From: CBDAUN01 sp965214875
Lineage (GTDB): Bacteria; Pseudomonadota; Gammaproteobacteria; Arenicellales; JAJDZL01
Direction of reading: 5' to 3'
NCBI GenBank assembly: GCA_965214875.1
Contig: OZ243980.1
Coordinates: forward strand, 930,001 to 994,000
DNA length: 64,000 nt
Both the position numbers and the translations under genes were made by a program. Positions 26,694 to 35,581 of the stretch are shown here, one piece after another (positions within the stretch are counted from its first letter, which is position 1; the number at the start of each line of letters is the position of its first letter). The notes below the pieces were generated by a model. The model did no database searches. It saw only the letters and a list, made by a program, of their open reading frames with translations, and was not told the origin of the DNA.

Positions 26694-26738
26694 GCCCGCT
26701 CTTCCCCTTCGGACTACGTCCTACGGGGAAGAGCGGGC
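26694..26738 (-). other. Terminal stem-loop of IS481 copy C, compensated stem
   Basis: Read on the minus strand, the 5' arm GCCCGCTCTTCCCC (26738-26725) pairs perfectly with GGGGAAGAGCGGGC (26707-26694). Against copy A, five consecutive stem pairs (positions 7-11) are changed and every one is compensated on the other arm. The inner GGAC/GTCC is conserved. Confidence 0.85.
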
Positions 26739-26775
26739 AGTCTCACATGTATCTGAACCCGGACAATGTAAAATC

Positions 26776-27609
26776 ATGGATTCAAAAAACGCTAAAGCAT
26801 CAGCCGGCAACCCTAGAAGCAGAATCAGGAAAAAAGTATACGAGTCTGAACTGTTTCGAATGCAGCTTGAGCTCGTCAAGATGCAAGAATGGGTCAAGCA
26901 TAGGGGGTTGAAGGTTGTCGTCATATTCGAAGGCCGCGATGCCGCAGGCAAGGGCGGCGTTATCAAGCGGATTACCCAGCACCTTAGTCCGCGAATCTGC
27001 CGAGTGGCGGCGCTGCCTGCGCCGACAGAGCGCGAAAAAACACAGTGGTATTTTCAGCGATACTGCATCCACTTGCCGGCCGCGGGCGAGATTGTCCTGT
27101 TTGATCGAAGCTGGTACAACCGCGCCGGTGTCGAGCGTGTAATGGGTTTTTGCTCCGAGGATGAATACCGCGAATTCATGCGCAGCTGCCCGGAATTCGA
27201 GCGTATGCTGGTACGATCGGGGATCAAGTTGGTCAAGTATTGGTTTTCAGTTTCTGACGAGGAGCAGGAAAAAAGATTCCAAAGCCGGATAGGCGAGCCG
27301 CATAAGCGTTGGAAACTGTCGCCAATGGATGTCGAATCGCGGGCGCGCTGGGTCGAATATTCCAAAGCGAAAGATCAGATGTTTGCGCATACAGATATCA
27401 AGCAAGCCCCCTGGTTTGTGGTCAATGCGGATGACAAGCGGCTAGCGCGGCTGAATTGCATCCATCATTTCTTGAGCATGATTCCATACGAGGATCTGAC
27501 GCCTGAACCGATTGCTTTGCCGAAACGAAAGGATGGCGTCGGCTATGTTAGGCCGCCATTGTCAGACCAAACGTTTGTTCCGTCGTTTTACCATAATGAG
27601 AGCGAATGA
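26776..27609 (+). CDS. ppk2: Polyphosphate kinase 2
   Basis: Transfers phosphate between inorganic polyphosphate and nucleotides. 277 aa with Walker A GRDAAGKGG (residues 53-61), the lid region RVAALPAPTEREKTQWYFQR, and Walker B DRSWYNRAGVERVMGF with the conserved Asp and Arg. Single-domain architecture fits class I PPK2, which usually favours NDP phosphorylation; preference for ADP or GDP cannot be read. The ATG lies 10 bp from the end of IS481 copy C and no ribosome-binding site remains upstream, so expression must depend on the IS or be weak. Confidence 0.9.
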   Translation: MDSKNAKASAGNPRSRIRKKVYESELFRMQLELVKMQEWVKHRGLKVVVIFEGRDAAGKGGVIKRITQHLSPRICRVAALPAPTEREKTQWYFQRYCIHLPAAGEIVLFDRSWYNRAGVERVMGFCSEDEYREFMRSCPEFERMLVRSGIKLVKYWFSVSDEEQEKRFQSRIGEPHKRWKLSPMDVESRARWVEYSKAKDQMFAHTDIKQAPWFVVNADDKRLARLNCIHHFLSMIPYEDLTPEPIALPKRKDGVGYVRPPLSDQTFVPSFYHNESE

Positions 27610-27767
27610 AAGGAATGGAGCTTCGGGCGGCATCAAGTTGATATCGATCAGCCGGTATTCCTCTGCAAGGCGCGCCGGCAATTTTTGCTGCGAATGATCC
27701 GCTGCACCGACCTGCATCCCCGCTTGATTGGCGATTGTGGTGAAGCGAATAAACGAGTGAGTTGCCG

Positions 27768-28700
27768 ATGAATTCAATTCGCATTGGAACGCGCGGCAGC
27801 AGATTGGCCGTCTGGCAGGCTGAACATGTAGCTCAGCTAATTTCCCGCTTGCACCCCGGGCTTGAGATAGAGTTGCGCCATGTCAAGACTGAAGGCGACA
27901 AGCGAACCGATGTGCCGCTACTCGAAATTGGCGGCAAGAATCTTTTCGTCAAGGAGCTGGAAATGGCGCTGCTTGATGGAAGAGTTGATATCGCAGTCCA
28001 TTCGATGAAGGACGTGACGGTTAATGTGGCGCCGGAATTTGATATTCCTGTCTTTGTTGAACGCGACGATCCATCCGATGCCTTTGTCTCCAACAAGTTT
28101 AACTCTGTATGGGATTTGCCTCGGGGCGCCAAGGTTGGAACCTGCAGCTTGAGGCGCCAAAGCCAATTGCTCGCTATGCGGAACGACTTGATAGTCGCGC
28201 CGCTAAGAGGCAATGTAGTGACACGGCTTTCCAAGCTGGATGAGGGTCGATATGACGCGATTATTCTGGCATCAGCTGGCCTGAAGCGTCTTGGGCTTGA
28301 CGAGCGGATTGCCGAATCGATGCCGCTCAAGCAATTTATTCCTTCACCTGGACAGGGTGCGATGGGCATCGAGTGCCGAAGTTGCGACAATGACATTCGT
28401 GAGCTGATCGCGCCTTTGAATCACTTTAGCACCTGGATCGCAGTCGGTGCCGAGCGCAAAGTTAACCGAAGGCTCGGCGGGAGCTGTCATGCGCCTTTGG
28501 GAGTTTACGCTAGCAAAAAAAACGGCGATATCTACATGCTGGCATCACTCGCGCTTCCTGATGGAAATAGACAAATCTTCGAAACGGCGAGCGGTTCGGC
28601 AGAAAATAGTGAATTTGTGGCGGATATGCTGGCTGATTCACTAATTGAACATGGGGCGGAAGAAATTATCAAATGCTGCGAAGTTTCGTCGAATGGTTGA
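27768..28700 (+). CDS. hemC: Porphobilinogen deaminase (hydroxymethylbilane synthase)
   Basis: Joins four porphobilinogen molecules into hydroxymethylbilane for heme, siroheme and cobalamin-type tetrapyrroles. About 310 aa from ATG 27768. Clear marks are IRIGTRGSRLAVWQAEHVA, the catalytic Asp in DGRVDIAVHSMKD, GTCSLRRQSQL, and the dipyrromethane-binding Cys in LGGSCHAPLGVYA. It overlaps hemD by 8 bp, so the two are translationally coupled. The hemC-hemD-hemX-hemY order is a gammaproteobacterial hallmark. Confidence 0.95.
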   Translation: MNSIRIGTRGSRLAVWQAEHVAQLISRLHPGLEIELRHVKTEGDKRTDVPLLEIGGKNLFVKELEMALLDGRVDIAVHSMKDVTVNVAPEFDIPVFVERDDPSDAFVSNKFNSVWDLPRGAKVGTCSLRRQSQLLAMRNDLIVAPLRGNVVTRLSKLDEGRYDAIILASAGLKRLGLDERIAESMPLKQFIPSPGQGAMGIECRSCDNDIRELIAPLNHFSTWIAVGAERKVNRRLGGSCHAPLGVYASKKNGDIYMLASLALPDGNRQIFETASGSAENSEFVADMLADSLIEHGAEEIIKCCEVSSNG

Positions 28701-29484
28701 AGCTTTGAAGGGCGCAGTTGTGCTCATTACCCGTCCGGCACATTTGTCAGACGAATTGGCGATCGATTTACGCCGAAATGGCGCTACTGTCATTAAATTC
28801 CCAACCATCGAGATTGAAAGCATTGCCGATAGGGCAGGACTCGAAGCGGCATTCGACGGTGCATCGCATCCTGATATCGGAATCTTCGTTAGCGTCAATG
28901 CCGTCAATGCACTAGGCGAATGGCTTAAGCGTAAAGCGTTAAGTTGGCCAGCTGGAATGAAGTGCGCTGCGGTTGGTGCGAAAACTGCTCAAGTTGCCCG
29001 CTCTGCTATTGGACTTAAACGCGTTGTCGTGCCTGAATCCGGCTTTGGTGCGAAGTTCTTGTTCGCAACGCGCGAAATGCGCAATTTGACGCAGCAATCT
29101 GTTGCAGTTTTCGAAGGCGAGGGCGGTAGTGGACTGGTGCAAGCGGAAATTGACGGAAAGTGCCGTATACTTTCAACATATCAGGTTTACCGAATTAACC
29201 AGCCTGACACCGAAGTCGGGCCGCTCAGATGCCAGCTGAACAGTTTGGGAATTGGCTACGTTGTCGTTGCCAGTGTTGCCGGAGCCCGAAATTTGTTCTC
29301 CATGCTGGGAGAGGAATTATCAGCCCAATTGTCTGGCTCAGTTTTTGTAGTTTACAGTTTCAGAATCGCACAATATCTGCATGCGCTAGGCTATATGAAT
29401 GTCAGAATTGCACGAGAGCCGTCTGATGCGGCAACGATTGCTGAGATCGAAGAATCGGTTTGCGGGCATTCTGGCTGGATTTAG
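28693..29484 (+). CDS. hemD: Uroporphyrinogen-III synthase
   Basis: Cyclises hydroxymethylbilane with inversion of ring D. 263 aa from ATG 28693, which overlaps the hemC stop. HemD sequences diverge widely. Here the call rests on the two-lobed Rossmann-like pattern (AVVLITRPAHLSDELAIDLR, FVSVNAVNALGEWL, ECAAVG-like MKCAAVGAKTAQ, VVVASVAGARNLF) and on position between hemC and hemX. Confidence 0.9.
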   Translation: MVEALKGAVVLITRPAHLSDELAIDLRRNGATVIKFPTIEIESIADRAGLEAAFDGASHPDIGIFVSVNAVNALGEWLKRKALSWPAGMKCAAVGAKTAQVARSAIGLKRVVVPESGFGAKFLFATREMRNLTQQSVAVFEGEGGSGLVQAEIDGKCRILSTYQVYRINQPDTEVGPLRCQLNSLGIGYVVVASVAGARNLFSMLGEELSAQLSGSVFVVYSFRIAQYLHALGYMNVRIAREPSDAATIAEIEESVCGHSGWI

Positions 29485-29599
29485 GATTGCTTGTTTTTAC
29501 TGACAAAGACACTTCGTCAAAGACCTTATCGACAATTGAGCAATGGACAACGCATCAATTTGCCACCCCTGCAAATTCATACCACCGTGGTGCTGAAAG

Positions 29600-30676
29600 A
29601 TGGCTAAAGACAACAAGACCGACCTGCCTGATCCCAGGCCATCTGCGCCGAGAAAGTCGCCAAAGTCGCCAAGCGGATGGACTGTTGTTTCAATTCTGCT
29701 CTCCATTGGCGCAGCCGCAGTAGCCGGCTACGGACTGTATCGGTTTGAATTCGCGCTTGCCCCCGATATCAGCGCGGTCGTCGAGCGATCAGAAATTTTG
29801 ACTCGGAAAATCGATGCGGCTAATGCTTCAAATGGGCAATCCAATGCTCTGACCGCAAATCTTCAATCGCAAATAAAGGCTCTGAACAATGCCAACGATC
29901 TGCATTCAAGCCAGCTACAAGATGTTGTAGCATCGCTATCGGCATTCAAAAGCGAGCGAGATCGGAGCGTTGAGCGGTGGAAAGTGGAGGAGATTCTTCA
30001 AATCCTCTCAATTGGCAATCACAGGCTTCAGTTTGCCAATGATTACGATACCGCTGTGGTGACGCGCAAGATTGCCGACGAGCAATTAGGGCGCTTGGAA
30101 GATCCTCGCCACGTCGTTGTGAGAAAAGCGCTGAATGAGGAGATCGCAAGGCTCGAGCAATCAGAACGAAACGACACCACGGCCATTGCGCTTCGGTTGC
30201 TTGGAATAGCTGAAGCGGTCGATGACTTGCCTTTACAGGTCGAGCAAATCGTCGGCAACAGCAGCTCTTCAGAAGAAAATGTAGAAAATCAGACGGAAAA
30301 TTTAAGTGGGCAAAACGTTGCATTTCGAATCTGGAATCAGGTTTTGCAGGATCTGAAGTTGCTTGTGAGAGTTCGAAGCACCGATGATCACATCACGCCT
30401 GCGTTTAGCCAGCAGCAACAGTATTATGCGGTAGAAAACCTGCGACTTAAGTTGCACTCTGCGCATCTAGCAGCCCTTCAATCGCGCGGTGAAATCTACC
30501 AAGCCAACTTGGAATCAGCAATTGCTTGGGTCCGATTGTATTTTGCTGAATCTAATCCTAGCGTAATCCGCTTTATTGAGAATCTTTCGGAATTGGCGGT
30601 GCTGCCGGTTGAGCCGGAAATCCCCGATGTCTCCGAATCAATCGCTCTGCTCAGAGGGATTGTCTCCAGCGGCTGA
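29600..30676 (+). CDS. hemX: HemX-like inner-membrane protein
   Basis: 358 aa. A Pro-rich cytoplasmic N-terminus (LPDPRPSAPRKSPKSPSG) precedes one membrane segment (VVSILLSIGAAAVAGYGLYR). A coiled-coil stretch follows (residues about 60-120), then a large helical periplasmic domain (RWKVEEILQILSIGNHRLQF, AIAWVRLYF). This is the HemX pattern. Its biochemical role is unproven; older annotation as a uroporphyrinogen-III methyltransferase is not supported by any SAM-binding motif here. The next gene starts 10 bp later. Confidence 0.85.
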   Translation: MAKDNKTDLPDPRPSAPRKSPKSPSGWTVVSILLSIGAAAVAGYGLYRFEFALAPDISAVVERSEILTRKIDAANASNGQSNALTANLQSQIKALNNANDLHSSQLQDVVASLSAFKSERDRSVERWKVEEILQILSIGNHRLQFANDYDTAVVTRKIADEQLGRLEDPRHVVVRKALNEEIARLEQSERNDTTAIALRLLGIAEAVDDLPLQVEQIVGNSSSSEENVENQTENLSGQNVAFRIWNQVLQDLKLLVRVRSTDDHITPAFSQQQQYYAVENLRLKLHSAHLAALQSRGEIYQANLESAIAWVRLYFAESNPSVIRFIENLSELAVLPVEPEIPDVSESIALLRGIVSSG

Positions 30677-30686
30677 GGGTGTAGCA

Positions 30687-31892
30687 ATGCGCTTTTTGGT
30701 AACGCTTACAATTTTGGTGCTCGCCGTTTCGCTTGGCACGTACTATCTTGTCCAAGAGCCCGGCTATATTTTTGTTCAATGGGGCACTTGGCAGATCGAA
30801 ATGTCATTAGCCCTGATCATTGGCGCTTTGATCATTTTGTCGCTGATCGCCTACGTTCTCCACAGTCTTGTCGCGGGCGTGATGCGCATGCCTCTCAAGG
30901 TTATCGAAGTTTATAGGAAAATGAAAGCGCAACGCAGCCGCGAGCAGTCGGTGAAGGGTTATATTCATCTTGTGCAAGGCGATTGGGATAAAGCCGAAAA
31001 GCATTTAACCACGACCGCTAATCGAGCCGATGAGTCGATCATCGATTATTTGGCAGCCGCATACTCTGCCCAGCAAAGAGGCGACATATCCCGTCGCGAC
31101 CGTTTGCTCGAACGTGCGGGAGAAGGCAACATTGCTTCACGAACAGTGATTGATCTAGTGCGCAGTAAATTGCTGATTGACGAGGGTCGCATCGAAGAGG
31201 CGATCGAAACCCTAAAGAAGGTTCGACGGTCCATCCCCAACAGCAGAGCGACATTGCGACTACTTGTTGAAGCCTATGTAAAATCTGGCAGTTGGAGCGA
31301 TATCTATGACCTTTTGCCAAGTCTGCGTAAAATCGAGGCGTTTGCAACTGCCGAGATTAATGAGTTGGCCGATCAGGCATACAAAAACAAATTTGCGACT
31401 ACTGATACCGCAGCCGAGTTGCTGAAGATTTGGAAGCAGGTTCCGGCCGAAGGATATCACGATCCTCGGATCATTGAAAGCTATGTGAATAGGCTTTTGG
31501 ATTTTGAGCGTTATCTTGAAGCAGAAAAGGTGTTGCGCCAGGCGCTCGACAGCAAATGGGATTCGAATCTCGCTTATTTGTATGGATGCATTGGCGGGAG
31601 TCTTGATTTCAATCAGATATACAAACGCGCAGTTGAATGGCTTGAAGCTCACGCTGATGACGCCGATTTGCTACTCACTTGTGGCAGGCTGTCGGTCAAG
31701 AATAAGGAGTGGACTAAAGCGAGAAATTACTTCAGCGAATGCATCGAACGAGGCGGGCGCGATGAAGCCAATGTGGAGTTGGCGAATATTCTTGAGGATC
31801 AAGGAGATTTCCAGGGTGCCTTTGAGGCGTACAAGCAAGGCGCATCAAGTTTGCTGGCTCATGTGTCGGTACAGAGGAAGAATATTGTTTAA
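30687..31892 (+). CDS. hemY: HemY-type membrane TPR protein
   Basis: 401 aa from ATG 30687. Two membrane segments (LVTLTILVLAVSLGTYYLVQ; SLALIIGALIILSLIAYVLH) are followed by TPR-like helical repeats (KGYIHLVQGDWDKAEKHL, LLIDEGRIEEAIETLKKVRR, LLTCGRLSVKNKEWTKARNY). This is the proteobacterial HemY of the hem operon, unrelated to the protoporphyrinogen oxidase of the same name in Bacillus. It probably acts as a scaffold linked to late heme synthesis. It is the end of the hemCDXY operon. Confidence 0.9.
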   Translation: MRFLVTLTILVLAVSLGTYYLVQEPGYIFVQWGTWQIEMSLALIIGALIILSLIAYVLHSLVAGVMRMPLKVIEVYRKMKAQRSREQSVKGYIHLVQGDWDKAEKHLTTTANRADESIIDYLAAAYSAQQRGDISRRDRLLERAGEGNIASRTVIDLVRSKLLIDEGRIEEAIETLKKVRRSIPNSRATLRLLVEAYVKSGSWSDIYDLLPSLRKIEAFATAEINELADQAYKNKFATTDTAAELLKIWKQVPAEGYHDPRIIESYVNRLLDFERYLEAEKVLRQALDSKWDSNLAYLYGCIGGSLDFNQIYKRAVEWLEAHADDADLLLTCGRLSVKNKEWTKARNYFSECIERGGRDEANVELANILEDQGDFQGAFEAYKQGASSLLAHVSVQRKNIV

Positions 31893-32395
31893 GGTTTGTT
31901 TTCTGCGTGTATTGAATGCGCTCAATTTGGAGCAAGACGGTTGCCTTGATTGTCCGTGTACAGAGAGCAACTTTTTTGCGCTATTCATGACTGCGTAAAT
32001 TTCTGAATTACTGAGCTTAAATTCGCTTGTGCCGAATGGTGTTTGGCCTTGCTGACTCGCAACCTCGTTGGAATCGGAATCTTTATCTTACTGTTGCAGC
32101 AGTTCCAATCCGAATCACTTGATAGCGTTTTACTTTAATTCGGTAGTAGACAAGCTTTTCGAATGCGCTTTGGGTTGCTGGTGCAGGATAGCCAATTTTC
32201 AATGACCATTGCCCGGCTCAGTGAGTGCCGCGCATTTTAGTGTTTGTTGCGCATTCTTAAGTGCATGCGTCTTTGTACCTAAAATGAATGCCGGTGGTAG
32301 TGTGCCCCAACCGATCATGCTTCTTGCAGTGCAGTTTTCCACGCGGCACCGCTGCATGGAATCGAGGCAAGACGATTCATTGTAGCGGGCATTCC
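31893..32395. other. About 500 bp without a recognisable gene
   Basis: Space between the converging hemY and Nudix genes. No motif-bearing frame, strong terminator or repeat was recognised. Confidence 0.4.
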
Positions 32396-33046
32396 TTAGT
32401 GCCAAGCAAAGCGCGGCTGGTCAAAGTGCGCCACTCGCGTGCCTTTTCCAAGTAGCGCAACCTCTCGGAATTGGTACAAAATAGCCGCGGTTGGCGCATA
32501 GATGCGATGACCGATAGCTTTCAATGGTATCGACAGAATTGTATGACCGCCTTCGGTGGCAGGTTCGAGAACCGGTGCTTCCGGATCAAGCAGTTCGTGA
32601 AGTTTTACGCGGAATACGATTTCGACTTCCGCCGGATCAGGACAGACACTTTCACAATCACCAACCCATATCACAACAGGCGAAATGTTGAATCCCGATC
32701 GTGTGCGGTAGTCGTCAAGAATGCCGAGCACATCGTGGGGAGAAGCATTTATGCCGAGTTCTTCGTGCAATTCTCGAAGTGCGGCATCAACAATTGTTTC
32801 GCCCGGGTCCAGACATCCGCCTGGAAGCGCATATTGACTTCGATGACGCTTCATGTGTTGTGAGCGTCGTGTCAGAAGAAAGCAGCCGTTCTTTTCCGCA
32901 TTTTCGTTGACAAGTGTCAGAGCGACAGATGCTGGCACCAGTGAACTGTCGTGTTCAACTGTTCGTTGAAATGCGTCCAGGCGTTTGGTGATTGTGTCGC
33001 GTAGCTCGTCATTCAGTCGAAGCGAATTGACGCAAGATCGTGCCAT
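32396..33046 (-). CDS. Nudix hydrolase, CoA-pyrophosphatase type
   Basis: 216 aa. The Nudix box is complete (GGCLDPGETIVDAALRELHE then ELGI), directly preceded by the family extension SQHMKRHRSQYALP that resembles the UPF0035/CoA-pyrophosphatase signature. Such enzymes split CoA or oxidised CoA into phosphopantetheine and 3',5'-ADP. The downstream strand RSGFNISPVVIWVGD fits this subgroup as well. It is single-standing: the neighbours are an intergenic stretch and an Rpn nuclease. Confidence 0.8.
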   Translation of the reverse strand: MARSCVNSLRLNDELRDTITKRLDAFQRTVEHDSSLVPASVALTLVNENAEKNGCFLLTRRSQHMKRHRSQYALPGGCLDPGETIVDAALRELHEELGINASPHDVLGILDDYRTRSGFNISPVVIWVGDCESVCPDPAEVEIVFRVKLHELLDPEAPVLEPATEGGHTILSIPLKAIGHRIYAPTAAILYQFREVALLGKGTRVAHFDQPRFAWH

Positions 33047-33196
33047 AGTGGATTATTAGCGAGAATTAAGGCGTGGGTATTGCAATAACCAATTGTGGAA
33101 AATTGGCTATCCTGATGCAATGCATCTAATGAAAGGCTAGTTTAGTTGTCGAACAAAACAGCCACTGACACCTGCGATTCTGGCGGGATTGTATTG

Positions 33197-34183
33197 CTAG
33201 TCTGGATAATCGTATTCGTTTGCAAGTTCTTCAATCTTCTTTTTGCTAAGGCCGGTGCATTTGCTGATCAGGTCATGGTCGGCACCCTCTTGAAGCAGTC
33301 TCCCTGCAACTTTCTTCACGCCTTTCTTCACGCCTTTCTTCATGCCTTGCTCGATGCCTTGCTCGATGCCCTCATGCACACCTTCTTGCTTCCATATTGC
33401 GTAATGCTCTTCATACATGTCAAATTCCTCTTTGCTGTTTTTGATGACCTGTTTTCGTATTTCTTTTAACCGGTCAATATTATACGCTTGTGGATGACAC
33501 CGTCGAATGTAATCCATCACGATCGGTATCAGGCTATTGCGCAACTCGCCCGGCATCTTGTCTAGCATCTGAAGATGCTCTGATACCTTCTCGTCGCTCA
33601 GATTCCAAATCTCTCGCATCAATTTCCACACCACCTCTGTCGCGCACTCACTGATTCGAGATTCCAGCGACTTATCGAACACGTCCACCACTATCGTCTT
33701 GAACGATATTCTCAACTTAAGGTTGTCGAGCACGTCAAGGTCCTCATCGGCCTGCTCGCACAGGTCCTGCTTCCAGCCATTTTCGCAATTGCTCAAGATG
33801 ATCACAATCGCCTGGTCTGTCCCCGCTTCTTTGCTGGCGTAGATTGCACGGATGTACTCATAAACCTGGTCCATGACATGCGGGTCGTCGTAGCTTTTGT
33901 GCTCCACCAGTATATTGAGCACTTCATCGTTATCGAATGGCACCGACAGCAGCTTGTCAACCCGCCGCTCCTCATAGTCGGGGTTGAACAGCTCGGGTGA
34001 CTTGAACGACAGCTTGGCGAGGTTCAAGCGTCTGATTGAATTGCTAAAAGCGAGCCAGCACAGATCGCCTGCGCACTCTAAAATAGCTAGAGCGAGCCGA
34101 ATGAAAAGGTCGTGCGGCCGACTGCCGCGAACAGGATTTGGACGATGGAAAATTTGCATGTCTGGATTGAACCCGTTGATCAT
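33197..34183 (-). CDS. Rpn-family recombination-promoting nuclease / putative transposase
   Basis: 328 aa. An N-terminal PD-(D/E)XK-type domain is visible as RPHDLFIRLALA, ELFNPDYEERRVDKLLSVPF and LNILVEHKSYDD with the E-x-K catalytic pair. Then come helical segments and a C-terminal tail of short repeats (EGIEQGIEQGMKKGVKKGVK) encoded by 12-bp tandem units at about 33316-33370. Proteins of this group cut DNA and raise RecA-independent recombination; they are often present in many diverged copies per genome. The repeated tail is normal for the family and prone to length change. Confidence 0.8.
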   Translation of the reverse strand: MINGFNPDMQIFHRPNPVRGSRPHDLFIRLALAILECAGDLCWLAFSNSIRRLNLAKLSFKSPELFNPDYEERRVDKLLSVPFDNDEVLNILVEHKSYDDPHVMDQVYEYIRAIYASKEAGTDQAIVIILSNCENGWKQDLCEQADEDLDVLDNLKLRISFKTIVVDVFDKSLESRISECATEVVWKLMREIWNLSDEKVSEHLQMLDKMPGELRNSLIPIVMDYIRRCHPQAYNIDRLKEIRKQVIKNSKEEFDMYEEHYAIWKQEGVHEGIEQGIEQGMKKGVKKGVKKVAGRLLQEGADHDLISKCTGLSKKKIEELANEYDYPD

Positions 34184-34726
34184 GTGTTGAGCTCTAGAGC
34201 GGAGCTGGCATTAAATCATGTTGATTAATTCAGTATAGCAGAAGATAGTGATGATGCAAGATTATTAATGACAAATACTGTCTTATTGATTAAGAAAAAT
34301 TCTAATCTTTTAGCATCTTTCGAGAAATTTTGAGTAAGAAATCTTCAGGCCGCTTGAGTTTTTGGTCGCGCATCTCGCCGAGATCAACAGTTGTGGCGCT
34401 CGAATGCACTCATCGGATTGGAAATGAAGATTTGCTGTGTTTTAGTTGCCTCGATAATTTCTTGTTTGCATTGCGTGTAGACGGAGTCAATGCCGCAAAT
34501 TTATTGTCTACCGGACTATTTGCGACACACATACTATTTTGTTTTCGCGAACTGGCGGATGCCCGGTGTCGCTTTTGACATCAGACTCTTTTGGTTTGCC
34601 ATCTCGGTTTGTTGCTGATGTCGATGTATCATAGCGTGCGATGCCGAGCAAATTCGGCATGTGAACGTGCCAAGCGGCGCACAGACCGAAAGACAATGCC
34701 GGCATAGCTCGCACTGGTGTTTCTCG
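34184..34726. other. About 540 bp without a recognisable gene
   Basis: AT-rich from 34200 to 34330, then short frames on both strands (34330-34578 plus, 34534-34746 minus) that I could not tie to any family. The promoter of the following ATPase gene should lie in its right part. Confidence 0.4.
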
Positions 34727-35533
34727 ATGTATAGAGTTGAAATCAAAGACTATGCAATTGCCGCTGAACCGTACTACGCTGCGCAAAATCGCGAAGTCGA
34801 ATTATTCGAAAACGCTCATGCCAACCACATTCCGGTCTTGCTTAAAGGCCCGACTGGCTGCGGCAAGACACGGTTCATGGAATACATGGCTTGGCGTCTC
34901 CATCTTCCCTTGGTGACGGTCTCCTGTCATGATGATCTGACGGCCTCAGATCTTGTCGGCCGCTACCTGATCGTTGGCGGTGAAACGCGCTGGGTGGACG
35001 GACCCCTTGCGCACGCAGCAAGGGTTGGCGGCATCTGCTATCTGGACGAAATTGTTGAAGCCAGAAAAGATACCACGGTCGTGATACATCCGCTTGCTGA
35101 TGACCGCCGAATTTTGCCGATCGAAAAGACCGGCGAACTTTTGCGCGCAAGTGCACAGTTTCACTTGACAATTTCCTACAATCCAGGCTACCAAAGTATA
35201 TTGAAAGATCTTAAGCAAAGCACTCGCCAACGCTTTGTCGCCATGTCATTCGATTACCCGGACGCTGGCTTGGAGACAACCATCGTTACCCGCGAATCCG
35301 AAGTCGACCACCTGACCGCTTCGACGCTTGTTCGTTTTGCAGGCATGACCCGCAACCTTAAAGGAAGCGGACTTGAAGAGGGTGCCAGTACGCGCTTGCT
35401 GGTCCATGCCGCAAAACTTATCGTCGCCGGCACTGATCCGGTCGAAGCATGCGATGCAGCCGTTACTCATACGCTGACAGATGACCCTGAAATCTCATCC
35501 TCGATACACGAAATGGCTACATCGCTGTTTTAA
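34727..35533 (+). CDS. MoxR-type AAA+ ATPase of the CbbQ/NirQ/NorQ group
   Basis: 268 aa from ATG 34727, normal for the group. Walker A is LLKGPTGCGKTRFMEYMAW, Walker B GGICYLDEIVEARKD, and the sensor-1 region is FHLTISYNPGYQSILKDLKQ. Such ATPases pair with a VWA protein to form a chaperone that activates or inserts metal into a client enzyme: RuBisCO for CbbQ/CbbO, nitric oxide reductase for NorQ/NorD. The partner follows 48 bp downstream. Neither client is in this window. Confidence 0.9.
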   Translation: MYRVEIKDYAIAAEPYYAAQNREVELFENAHANHIPVLLKGPTGCGKTRFMEYMAWRLHLPLVTVSCHDDLTASDLVGRYLIVGGETRWVDGPLAHAARVGGICYLDEIVEARKDTTVVIHPLADDRRILPIEKTGELLRASAQFHLTISYNPGYQSILKDLKQSTRQRFVAMSFDYPDAGLETTIVTRESEVDHLTASTLVRFAGMTRNLKGSGLEEGASTRLLVHAAKLIVAGTDPVEACDAAVTHTLTDDPEISSSIHEMATSLF

Positions 35534-35581
35534 GGAGTCCCAGCGCAGACATAAGATTGACGCGCCTGTTTGCGGTACTGC

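Larger units (their letters stand above)
25577..26765 (-). mobile_element. IS481-family element, copy C, intact
   Basis: 1189 bp on the minus strand. Its ends are TGTACTGGTTCAATACAT (from 25577) and, on the reverse strand from 26765, TGTCCGGGTTCAGATACATG. It contains one uninterrupted transposase gene. No target-site duplication is evident (AGGT left, ATGT right). It sits between divergent argH and ppk2. It is the likely active member of the three copies in this window. Confidence 0.9.

Noticed and set aside
33316..33370. Short tandem 12-bp repeats, considered as a CRISPR or regulatory array
   Set aside because: They have no spacers and lie in frame at the 3' end of the Rpn gene, encoding the repeated Gly-x-x-x tail normal for that family.
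34534..34746. Minus-strand frame with CELCRHCLSVCAPLG, resembling an iron-sulfur motif
   Set aside because: Cys spacing does not match a [4Fe-4S] ferredoxin or zinc-ribbon pattern, and the frame overlaps the start of the ATPase gene on the other strand. It is likely coincidence.
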